From: Kribbella aluminosa
Lineage (GTDB): Bacteria > Actinomycetota > Actinomycetes > Propionibacteriales > Kribbellaceae
Assembly: GCF_017876295.1 (NCBI RefSeq)
Contig: NZ_JAGINT010000001.1
Span: 1,116,001-1,180,000, forward strand
Length of the DNA stretch: 64,000 nt
Direction of reading: 5' to 3'
The notes under the pieces were generated by a model. It made no database searches, was not told the origin of the DNA, and saw nothing but the letters and a program-made list of their open reading frames with translations. Of this stretch, positions 37,611 through 44,711 are shown one piece after another (position 1 is the stretch's first letter; the number at the start of each line of letters is the position of its first letter). The position numbers and the translations under genes were made by a program.

Positions 37611-37825
37611 TCAGTACCTGTCCCGGAACGCCTGCTCCACGTGGGCGTACGCCGCGACCACGCCCTCGCGCTGGATCCGGCCCCAGATCCGGTACAGCCG
37701 GATCAGGGCATCCAAGCGTCCTCGGCCCGTCGCCAGTCCCCGCACATTAGGTAACCGGTACGGCACAGAGAGTTCGCATCGTGGTGCACCAACTCGGCGT
37801 ATTCCCGCTCGGTCTCTGCTTTCAC
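37611..37825 (-). pseudogene. Fragment of a SigE-family sigma factor
   Basis: The start VKAETEREYAELVHHDAN followed by LCRTGYLMCGDWRRAEDA is sigma-70 region 2. A small deletion changes frame at 37703-37715. The next frame gives ALIRLYRIWGRIQREGVV and stops at 37611. Region 4 is absent. It is therefore a broken relative of the sigma factor at the left end of the window. Confidence 0.65.
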
Positions 37826-37907
37826 CCGTGCTGTGCTCTGGTTGCACGTGGACCGGGGGAACCCGAGCGCGTCGTTGTCCGTAGAGTGACACGAGCGAGG
37901 GGATCGA

Positions 37908-38444
37908 ATGCCGAACGAGAGCAGAACCACGTCCGTGGTCGCGGCGCTGAGCGTCGCGGTGGCGGTGGTCGGTCATGTGCTCGTCGGGGGCGGTGGCGTG
38001 CCGCTCGGCGTCCTCCCTCCGCTCGCAGCGCTGGCCGGGGTGTGCTGGCTGCTCGGCGAGTACCTCGAGGGGGAGTGGCTGCTGACCGGCCTGGTGCTGG
38101 CCGGCGTACAGCTGTTCGTGCACGTCACGCTGGACTCGGCGACCATGCAGCCCGGGATGTCGATGCAGCACGGGATGTCGATCACGGGCAGCCTGGTGAT
38201 GACCGCCGCGCACCTTGGCGCGCTGCTCGCCGGCGTCCTCGCGGTCGGTCGGGCCCACCGCTGGGTTCATCGGGTACTGCGGGTCTTCGCGCGGCTGCTG
38301 CCGGAGCTGCCGGTACTGCGTCCCGTACGCGTCGTCTCCGCGACACCCGGCGTCTTCACGTCCTGGACCCCGACCGGGTCCCGGCTCGGCACGAGCATCT
38401 CCGGGCGCGGGCCTCCCGGCGTACGAGTGACACCAGTCGTCTGA
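37908..38444 (+). CDS. Membrane protein with Met/His-rich loop, copper operon
   Basis: The 178-residue protein has about four membrane segments (VVAALSVAVAVVGHVLVGG, GVLPPLAALAGVCWLLGEY, LLTGLVLAGVQLFVHVTL, GSLVMTAAHLGALLAGVLAV). A Met/His-rich loop (TMQPGMSMQHGMS) of the kind that binds Cu(I) lies between segments three and four. A basic, Pro-rich tail follows. A ribosome site (GAGGGGA) precedes the ATG. It is followed by ycnI, copC and copD, so it is probably a copper-handling membrane protein. Confidence 0.75.
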   Translation: MPNESRTTSVVAALSVAVAVVGHVLVGGGGVPLGVLPPLAALAGVCWLLGEYLEGEWLLTGLVLAGVQLFVHVTLDSATMQPGMSMQHGMSITGSLVMTAAHLGALLAGVLAVGRAHRWVHRVLRVFARLLPELPVLRPVRVVSATPGVFTSWTPTGSRLGTSISGRGPPGVRVTPVV

Positions 38445-38490
38445 ACCGGCCCCAGTGCCGGATTACTCGTATGCCCTGAAAGGTTCTCTC

Positions 38491-39174
38491 ATGCCCAAGA
38501 GATATGTCCTGCGCGCTGTCGCGATCGCCGCGGCGTCCGCGCTGGTGGTGATCGGCGCCGCGAGCTCGGCGTCGGCGCATGTCACGGTGTCGTCGCCGGA
38601 CGCCAAGCCCGGCGGCTACGGCAAGCTCGTGTTCCGGGTGCCGACCGAGTCGGACAACACCAGTACGACGAAGCTCGTCGTCTCACTGCCCACGGACCAT
38701 CCGTTCGCGTCCGTGGGGGCGCAGGTGAAGGACGGGTGGAAGGTGGAGAAGAAGGAGGAGAAACTGCCGGCTCCGGTGAAGGTCGGCGACGTGACGCTGA
38801 CCAAGGCGATCACCACGGTCACCTGGACCGCGACCGCGGGCGGGATCCCGCCGAACGACTTCGACGAGTTCGCGCTGTCGGTCGGGACACTGCCGAACGG
38901 GGTGGACGCGCTGCGCTTCCCGGCCGTGCAGACGTACAGCGACGGCTCGGTGGTGAAGTGGGTCGACGTCGCGAAGGACGGTGCGCCCGAACCGGAGCAC
39001 CCGGCGCCGACGCTGAAGCTGGCGGCCGCGATCACCCCGGTGGCGGCGACCACCACCGAAGGCAGCTCCGACACCCTGGCCAGGTGGCTCGGCGGTGGTG
39101 GTCTGCTCGTCGGCCTGCTCGGTCTGGCGTTCGGGCTGCGGCCGCGACGGACCGCCGCGGAGTCCGGGAAGTAG
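38491..39174 (+). CDS. ycnI: YcnI-family copper-binding protein (DUF1775)
   Basis: The 227-residue protein has a signal peptide (AVAIAAASALVVIGAASS) ending ASAHVTVSS. Cleavage exposes an N-terminal His, the Cu(II) brace ligand of this family. The DUF1775 domain follows (KLVFRVPTESDNTSTTKL, ITTVTWTATAGGIPPNDF), then a Pro linker and a C-terminal membrane anchor (LGGGGLLVGLLGLAFGL). The ATG at 38491 was chosen because it starts the signal peptide and has AAAGG upstream. It is part of a four-gene copper unit. Confidence 0.92.
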   Translation: MPKRYVLRAVAIAAASALVVIGAASSASAHVTVSSPDAKPGGYGKLVFRVPTESDNTSTTKLVVSLPTDHPFASVGAQVKDGWKVEKKEEKLPAPVKVGDVTLTKAITTVTWTATAGGIPPNDFDEFALSVGTLPNGVDALRFPAVQTYSDGSVVKWVDVAKDGAPEPEHPAPTLKLAAAITPVAATTTEGSSDTLARWLGGGGLLVGLLGLAFGLRPRRTAAESGK

Positions 39175-39176
39175 CT

Positions 39177-39689
39177 GTGCGCCGAGTGTTCGCAGTACTG
39201 GTGGCGTCGCTGTTCATGCTGGCGGGTACCGCCGGCGTGGCGGCGGCGCACGCCAAACTCGAGTCGATGACGCCGACCGACGGTGCGTCGATGGCGGCGC
39301 CGCCGGCCAAGGTGGTGCTGACCTTCAACGAGCCGGTCGGCTCCGACGGCACCCAGGTCCAGGTGAAGTCGCCGAGCGGGAAGGACGTCGCGAGCGGCGA
39401 CGTACAGGTCATCGACAACACGGTCACGCAGCCGGTCGGTGCGATGGTCGAGGCCGGCAAGTACACCGTCGAGGCCCGCGTGATCTCGGCCGACGGCCAC
39501 CCGGTCACCATCTCCGGTGCTTTCACCGTGACCCATGCCGGGCATCCCGCGACCGAGCCGGCCGGGACCCCGGTGAGCTCGCAGTCCGACGGCGGCTCGA
39601 ACACGGTCACGATCGTCGCGATGTGCCTGGTGATGCTGGTCGTGGTGGCCCTGGCCGTGGTGATCGTGCGCCGCCGTCCGGCGTCATGA
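39177..39689 (+). CDS. copC: Copper resistance protein CopC
   Basis: The 170-residue protein has a signal peptide that ends AAAHAKLESMTP, placing the Cu(II)-binding His at the mature N-terminus. The CopC immunoglobulin-like domain follows (VVLTFNEPVGSDGTQVQV, ARVISADGHPVTISGAFTV), with a C-terminal membrane helix (TIVAMCLVMLVVVALAVVIV). The GTG start lies 2 nt after the ycnI stop. The stop overlaps copD (ATGA). Confidence 0.93.
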   Translation: MRRVFAVLVASLFMLAGTAGVAAAHAKLESMTPTDGASMAAPPAKVVLTFNEPVGSDGTQVQVKSPSGKDVASGDVQVIDNTVTQPVGAMVEAGKYTVEARVISADGHPVTISGAFTVTHAGHPATEPAGTPVSSQSDGGSNTVTIVAMCLVMLVVVALAVVIVRRRPAS

Positions 39690-40672
39690 GACGTCCGCTG
39701 GCCATCGGCGGATTGGTTGCTGTCGGCATCGTTGTGATGGTGCTCGCGCTGCTCGCCGCCGGTGGTGCGCCGCAGCGCGCCGAGGACGGCCTGCTCGGGG
39801 CCGGGCTCGGGGTCTCGTGGGCGGTTCCGGTACTGCGGATCCTCGCCGACGCGGCCGCGGTGGCGACCGGTGGTGCCGTGGTCGCGGTTGTCCTGCTCCT
39901 GCCCGCCACCGACGGAAGGCTCGGCGTCAAGGCGCTGCAGGCCTGTCAGGACGCGGCGCTCGCCGCCGGGATCTGGGCGGTCGCGAGTATCGGCGGGCTG
40001 ATCGCGACCGCGACCGTCATCCTCGGCATCCCGCTGTCCCACCTCGCGGAGCATGCTGGACCGGCTGGGCGGCTCAGCCAGGTCCGCGCGCTGGCGGTCG
40101 CCGTCGTGCTCACCGCCGTACTCGCCGTCCTCTTGAGCGGGACCAAGACGCTGCGCGGCGCCCGAGTTGCCGCCGTACTGACGATCGCGGCGCTGATCGG
40201 TCCGCTGCTCACCGGGCACGGCGCGATCGACAGCACCAACCTGTGGTCGGTGCTCGCGACCGTGTCCCTCGTCGTACATGTGGTCGCGGCGACCGCGTGG
40301 GTCGGCGGGCTCGGCGCCGTACTGCGCTACACGCGGTCGCGGGAGTCCGTCGAGCTGTTCAGCACACTTGCGCTGGTGTGCGCGGTGACGATGGGGATCA
40401 CCGGGCTGCTCACCGCGGAGATCCACCTCGACGGGCGCCAGGGCGGCTGGGGGCTGATCACGCAGTGGGTGACGAGCGGGTACGGCGTGCTGGTGCTGGG
40501 GAAGACGCTCGCGTTCGCGGCGCTGGTGTTCATCGGCTGGCAGCATCGCCGGAGCAGCCTGCCGCGGCTGGCGAGCGGCGACCCGGCCGCGTTCCGGCAG
40601 CTCGCGTTCCTCGAACTCGCGGTGATGGCCGGCACCATCGGCCTCGCCGTCGCCCTGTCCCGCACTCCGTGA
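39686..40672 (+). CDS. copD: Copper transport protein CopD
   Basis: The 328-residue integral membrane protein has about eight helices and the PF05425 CopD region (LLTGHGAIDSTNLWSVLAT, VVHVVAATAWVGGLGAVLRY, LITQWVTSGYGVLVLGKTLA). It is thought to import copper delivered by CopC. It is translationally coupled to copC and is the last gene of the copper operon. A MarR-type gene follows 38 nt later with its own promoter. Confidence 0.92.
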   Translation: MRRPLAIGGLVAVGIVVMVLALLAAGGAPQRAEDGLLGAGLGVSWAVPVLRILADAAAVATGGAVVAVVLLLPATDGRLGVKALQACQDAALAAGIWAVASIGGLIATATVILGIPLSHLAEHAGPAGRLSQVRALAVAVVLTAVLAVLLSGTKTLRGARVAAVLTIAALIGPLLTGHGAIDSTNLWSVLATVSLVVHVVAATAWVGGLGAVLRYTRSRESVELFSTLALVCAVTMGITGLLTAEIHLDGRQGGWGLITQWVTSGYGVLVLGKTLAFAALVFIGWQHRRSSLPRLASGDPAAFRQLAFLELAVMAGTIGLAVALSRTP

Positions 40673-40677
40673 CTCGA

Positions 40678-40687
40678 TGACATGTCA
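40678..40687. promoter_or_regulatory. Operator-like palindrome at the marR promoter
   Basis: TGACATGTCA is a perfect 10-bp palindrome overlapping the -35 region (ATGACA) of the marR promoter. It is likely an autoregulatory site. Confidence 0.5.
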
Positions 40688-40698
40688 ACGTCCTTCCG

Positions 40699-40704
40699 TA
40701 CACT
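40699..40704 (+). promoter_or_regulatory. -10 hexamer of a leaderless promoter
   Basis: TACACT lies 6 nt before the ATG of the MarR-type gene. Confidence 0.55.
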
Positions 40705-40710
40705 GGGTCC

Positions 40711-41187
40711 ATGACCGGGTGGCTCGACGAGCGTGAGGCGCGGCTTTGGCAGTCGTACCGCGACACGCATCGCGAACTGATGCGCGCGCTCGAGGCGCGG
40801 ATGATCGGCAACTCGGGGCTGTCCGGCGCCGACTACGCCCTGCTGCACCCGCTGTCCGAGGCCGAGAACGGCGTACTCCGGACGCGCGACCTCGGCCGCT
40901 CCGTCGGGTGGGAGCGCAGCCGGCTGTCGCACCAGGTCAGCCGGATGGAGAAGCGCGGCCTGGTCTGCCGCGAGGAGTGCGCGTCGGACGCCCGCGGCTC
41001 GATGGTCCGGCTCACCGAGCTCGGCCGCACGGCGATCGACGCCGCCGCCCCCGACCACGTCGAAGCGGTCCGCAGCTACTTCTTCGACCGCCTCACCCCG
41101 TCCGAGCAGCTCCAGCTCACCACCCTCCTGGACCGGATCGCTGCCGAACTCCCCGCCACCTGCACCCCGTCGGACTGCACGGACTAG
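40711..41187 (+). CDS. MarR-family transcriptional regulator
   Basis: The 158-residue protein has the MarR winged helix (LRTRDLGRSVGWERSRLSHQ, VSRMEKRGLVCREECASDAR, GSMVRLTELGRTAIDAAAP) and flanking dimerisation helices. The C-terminus has two Cys (ATCTPSDCTD) that could sense metal or redox state, but this is only suggestive. A palindrome and leaderless promoter precede it. It may regulate itself or the copper operon just upstream. Confidence 0.9.
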   Translation: MTGWLDEREARLWQSYRDTHRELMRALEARMIGNSGLSGADYALLHPLSEAENGVLRTRDLGRSVGWERSRLSHQVSRMEKRGLVCREECASDARGSMVRLTELGRTAIDAAAPDHVEAVRSYFFDRLTPSEQLQLTTLLDRIAAELPATCTPSDCTD

Positions 41188-41192
41188 AACCC

Positions 41193-41294
41193 CGTACCGA
41201 AGAACGGGCAGTGGTCCGTCTTTTCGCCGGATCGGCGGGCGGGCTGAGCGTGCCCGCCCCTCGGCGGGGTGACCACTACCCGTTCTTCGGTACG
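41193..41294. repeat. ~100-bp inverted-repeat element, copy 1
   Basis: The arms at 41193-41216 and 41271-41294 are 24 bp long with one mismatch; the outer ends read CGTACCGA and TCGGTACG. The inside has a further stem (GGCGGGC/GCCCGCC) and the word TTTTCGCCGGATCGGC. A second copy lies at 55047-55146. It follows the marR stop directly, so it may also terminate transcription. Confidence 0.75.
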
Positions 41295-41371
41295 CCCTGA
41301 CACGCCGCTACGGAGCGCGATCCTGGGTGGGTGGCGGAAAGAATGATGGCTGTCCGGATGCGCGCTGGATT

Positions 41372-41386
41372 TGACAACCGTTTTCA
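41372..41386. promoter_or_regulatory. Zur-like operator over the -35 box of the ABC operon
   Basis: TGACAACCGTTTTCA is an imperfect 15-bp palindrome close to the TGAAAATnATTTTCA-type boxes of zinc uptake repressors. It overlaps TTGACA (41371-41376). A -10-like GAGGAT follows after 17 bp, and a GTG start codon lies 7 nt further. Confidence 0.5.
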
Positions 41387-41397
41387 CTAACGTGAGG

Positions 41398-42930
41398 ATG
41401 TTACGCGTGTCCGAGGCGTTGCGTAGGCGTGGGTTTCTGGGGATGGCCGGCGCTGCCGGGCTGGCGGCGATCGCGGGGTGCGGGACGGCGACCGCGGAGC
41501 CGAAACAGGGCGGGCGGTTGCGGGCCGTCTACGCGGGCGGCGGCGCAAAGGAAGTGCTCGATCCGCACGTGCAGAGCCTGTTCGTGGACATCGCGCGGCA
41601 CAAGGCGATCTACGAGAAGCTGGTCGAGCTCGGCCCGGACCTGAAGCCGGTGCCGCGGCTCGCCGCGAAGTGGGACCACGACGGTACGGCGACCACCTGG
41701 CGGTTCACGCTCCGGGACGCGAAGTTCCACGACGGCGCGCGGTTGGTGCCGGACGACGTGCTGTACAGCCTGAGCCGGATCGCCGATCCCGCCGCACCGG
41801 ACCGGGTCGCGCAGTCCTCGCTCGGGACGCTGGATCTCAAGCGCAGCAAGGCGATCGGCCCGTCGACGGTCGAGCTGGTGCTGACCGAGCCGAACGCCGA
41901 GTTCCCCGCGCTGCTCGCCGGCATCGGCACGCAGATCGTCCGGAACGGGTTCAAGGATCCCTCGAAACCCGTCGGCACCGGCGCCTTCCGGTACGTGTCC
42001 TTCGAGGCCGGCCGTTCGATGGTCGCCTCCCGGTACGACGACTACTGGGACGGGCCGGCGCGGATCGAGGAGCTGCACCTCCTGTCCGCGGACTCCGACG
42101 CCCGGGCGAACGCCGTACAGGGCGGCCAGGCCGAGTACGCGAACGACATGACCGCGACGTTCGCGCGGACCGCCGAGGGCGGTAAGACCGTGCGGATCGT
42201 GGCCGCGAAGGCGAGCACGATGCAGGCGTTCGTGATGAAGGTCGACCAGGCGCCGTTCGACAACCCCGACGTACGGCTGGCGTTCAAGCTGCTCGCGGAC
42301 CGGCAGCGGCTGGTGGACGTCGTACTCGCCGGGCGGGGCGAGGTGGGGAACGACCTGTTCGGCAAGGGATATCAGTACTATCCGGCCGACCTGCCCGCGC
42401 GGGAGCGGGACGTCGATCGGGCGAAGGTGCTGCTGGCGAAGGCCGGTCTGGCCGGGAAAGAGGTGGAGATCTTCACCGCGGACGCGTCGGCCGGGTTCGT
42501 GGCGGCGGCGACGTTGTTCGCGGAGCAGGTGGCCGAGGCCGGGGTTCGGCTGAAGGTGTCCACCGGGAGCCCGCAGACGTACGCGAAGGACCTGTTGACG
42601 AAGGGGGCTATCGGCAACCATCGGTCCGGGGCGATGCCGATCCCGCAGTACGTCACCGATCGGTTGTTGTCGCATTCGCCGTTCAACGTCACGCACTGGC
42701 GGCGGCCCGCGTTCGATGCGGCGTTCGCGGCGGCGCGGGCGGTGACGGACGAGGCGGAGCGTTCGCGACGGTACGGCGTACTGCAGAAGACGCTGCGCGA
42801 CGAGGGCGGGATCCTCGCGTGGGGGTTGCCTGACTACCTGGTGGCGGTGTCGGCCAAGGTGCAGGGTGTGCAGGCGGTGCCGCCGAACACGTTGGACCAG
42901 GGCCGGTTCGACAAGGTGTGGCTGGCCTGA
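41398..42930 (+). CDS. ABC transporter substrate-binding lipoprotein, peptide/nickel type
   Basis: The ~510-residue protein has a Tat-like lipoprotein signal (RRRGFLGMAGAAGLAAIAGC) and the SBP family 5 fold (RLAAKWDHDGTATTWRFTLR, KFHDGARLVPDDVLYSLSRI, GTGAFRYVSFEAGRSMVAS). Members bind peptides, opines or metal chelates for import. The ATG at 41398 and GTG at 41407 are alternative starts; the second fits the TTGACA/GAGGAT promoter as a leaderless start. It is the first of a chain of overlapping genes under a Zur-like box. Confidence 0.88.
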   Translation: MLRVSEALRRRGFLGMAGAAGLAAIAGCGTATAEPKQGGRLRAVYAGGGAKEVLDPHVQSLFVDIARHKAIYEKLVELGPDLKPVPRLAAKWDHDGTATTWRFTLRDAKFHDGARLVPDDVLYSLSRIADPAAPDRVAQSSLGTLDLKRSKAIGPSTVELVLTEPNAEFPALLAGIGTQIVRNGFKDPSKPVGTGAFRYVSFEAGRSMVASRYDDYWDGPARIEELHLLSADSDARANAVQGGQAEYANDMTATFARTAEGGKTVRIVAAKASTMQAFVMKVDQAPFDNPDVRLAFKLLADRQRLVDVVLAGRGEVGNDLFGKGYQYYPADLPARERDVDRAKVLLAKAGLAGKEVEIFTADASAGFVAAATLFAEQVAEAGVRLKVSTGSPQTYAKDLLTKGAIGNHRSGAMPIPQYVTDRLLSHSPFNVTHWRRPAFDAAFAAARAVTDEAERSRRYGVLQKTLRDEGGILAWGLPDYLVAVSAKVQGVQAVPPNTLDQGRFDKVWLA

Positions 42931-43869
42931 ATGCGGTCGTACGCCGTCCAGCGGGCGCTGCTCGCGGTCGTGCAACTGGCCGTGCTCTCGGTGCTGGTGT
43001 TCGCGCTGACGTCGTTGCTGCCGGGGGATGCGGCCGACCTGCGGTTCACCGAGACGCTGACGCCTTCGCAGGTTGCCGCGTTGCGAGTTGAGCTCGGACT
43101 GGATCAGCCGCCGGCCTCGCGCTTCGTGCATTGGCTTGGGAACGTGCTGACCGGTGACCTCGGTACGTCGTTGATCAGCGGCGGACCCGTCGCGGACATC
43201 GTGCGGGGTTCGATCGGCACGACGCTGGTGCTCACGCTGGCGACGCTCGCGGTCGTCGTACCGCTGGCCGTTGCCCTGGGCATCGTGATGGGGACCCGCG
43301 AGAACGGGCGGGTCGATCGCGCGATCACGTCGGTCACGGTAGCGCTGTCGGCGATCCCGGACTTCGTGATCGCGGTACTGCTGGTGGCGGTGTTCGCGTT
43401 GAAGCTCGGGTGGTTGCCGGCTACCTGGGTCGGCGGGAACCTGCTGTCCTCGCCGGCGCTGCTGATCCTGCCGGTCGCGGTGCTGCTCGGTCGTACCGTC
43501 TGCCTGTTGTCGCGTCAGGTGCGGGCGGGGACTGTTGCTGCTCTTCGCGCGGAGTACGTCACGCAGGCTCGTCGGCTTGGGGTCCCGCGGCGGCAGTTGC
43601 TGTTGCGGCACGTGCTGCCGAACGCGGCCGTGCCCGGCGTACAGGAGCTGGCTCGCACCGGTGACACGTTGCTCGGTGGAGTGCTGGTCGTCGAGGCGAT
43701 CTTCGCGATTCCCGGGTTCGCGACGGCGCTGGTCGACGGCGTGGAAACGCGCGATGTGCCGGTGGTCCAAGGGCTCACGCTGGTGCTGGCCGTTGCGGCG
43801 CTGTTGATCAACCTGGCGGCGGACCTGGTCTGCAATCGGCTGGTCCCGCGATCCGAGCTTCTCCGATGA
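42931..43869 (+). CDS. ABC transporter permease, DppB/NikB type
   Basis: The 312-residue membrane protein opens YAVQRALLAVVQLAVLSVLV, has about six helices and the coupling-helix motif EYVTQARRLGVPRRQLLLRH (EAA loop). It pairs with the permease encoded next. Its ATG directly follows the stop of the binding-protein gene, and its end overlaps the second permease (ATGA). Confidence 0.92.
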   Translation: MRSYAVQRALLAVVQLAVLSVLVFALTSLLPGDAADLRFTETLTPSQVAALRVELGLDQPPASRFVHWLGNVLTGDLGTSLISGGPVADIVRGSIGTTLVLTLATLAVVVPLAVALGIVMGTRENGRVDRAITSVTVALSAIPDFVIAVLLVAVFALKLGWLPATWVGGNLLSSPALLILPVAVLLGRTVCLLSRQVRAGTVAALRAEYVTQARRLGVPRRQLLLRHVLPNAAVPGVQELARTGDTLLGGVLVVEAIFAIPGFATALVDGVETRDVPVVQGLTLVLAVAALLINLAADLVCNRLVPRSELLR

Positions 43870-44711
43870 GCCGGTCCGGGCCGGACGTCCGCCGTAGGCC
43901 GGGGCACGTATCCGGCGTGGGACGCCTGCGCGGTGGGGCTGCGCTTGGGCTGGCCCTGGTGCCGCTCGTCGTCGCTGTGTTCGGGCCGTTCGTGCCGTAC
44001 GACGCTCGGGAGGGGTTGCCGTACTCGTCGGAAGGATTGCTGGGGACGGACGGGTTGGGGCGGGACGTGTTCGGGCTGCTGCTGGTCGGTGGGCGGTCCG
44101 CGCTGGGGATGGCGCTGGGGGCGGTTGTGCTGGCGTACGTCGTGGGCGGGTTGATCGGGCTGACGGCCGCGTCCACCCGGCACCGGTGGTTGGACGAGGG
44201 GTTGATGCGGCCCCTCGACGTACTGCTACCACTGCCGTCGCTGCTCGTGATCAGCGTGGTCGCGGTCGGCTGGCGGGCGTCCGCGGTCGCGATCACGGTG
44301 GCAGTCGCGATGATGAACGTCCCGACCGTCGCCCGCCTGGTCCGCGCGGCCGCCCTGGACGCCGCCAGCGGGCCGGTGGTCGAGGCGCTCCGGATGCAGC
44401 GGGAGTCGTGGTTCCGGATCCAGCTCGGGTACGTCGGCCGCTCGGTCCTCGGCCCGGTCGCCGCCGATCTCGGCACCCGGATCACGCTCGCCGTGTTCCT
44501 GGTCGCCTCGGTCAACTTCCTGGGCCTCGGCCTGAGCCCGACCGCCCCCGACTGGGCCGTCACCGTCTCCCGCAACCGCGAGGGCCTCCTGCTCCAGCCG
44601 TGGTCGGTACTCGCACCCGCCCTCCTCCTCGTCTCCTTCACCCTCGGCTTCAACCTCCTCGCCGACCGCCTCGTCCACAGATCACGTCGTCTGGTGGAGA
44701 GCAGAGCATGA
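43866..44711 (+). CDS. ABC transporter permease, DppC/NikC type
   Basis: The 281-residue permease has the DppC-type start (GAALGLALVPLVVAVFGPFV, then YSSEGLLGTDGLGRDVFG), about six helices and an EAA-like loop (ALDAASGPVVEALRMQRESW). Overlaps of 4 nt on both sides show tight coupling. It forms the channel with the preceding protein. Confidence 0.9.
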   Translation: MSRSGPDVRRRPGHVSGVGRLRGGAALGLALVPLVVAVFGPFVPYDAREGLPYSSEGLLGTDGLGRDVFGLLLVGGRSALGMALGAVVLAYVVGGLIGLTAASTRHRWLDEGLMRPLDVLLPLPSLLVISVVAVGWRASAVAITVAVAMMNVPTVARLVRAAALDAASGPVVEALRMQRESWFRIQLGYVGRSVLGPVAADLGTRITLAVFLVASVNFLGLGLSPTAPDWAVTVSRNREGLLLQPWSVLAPALLLVSFTLGFNLLADRLVHRSRRLVESRA

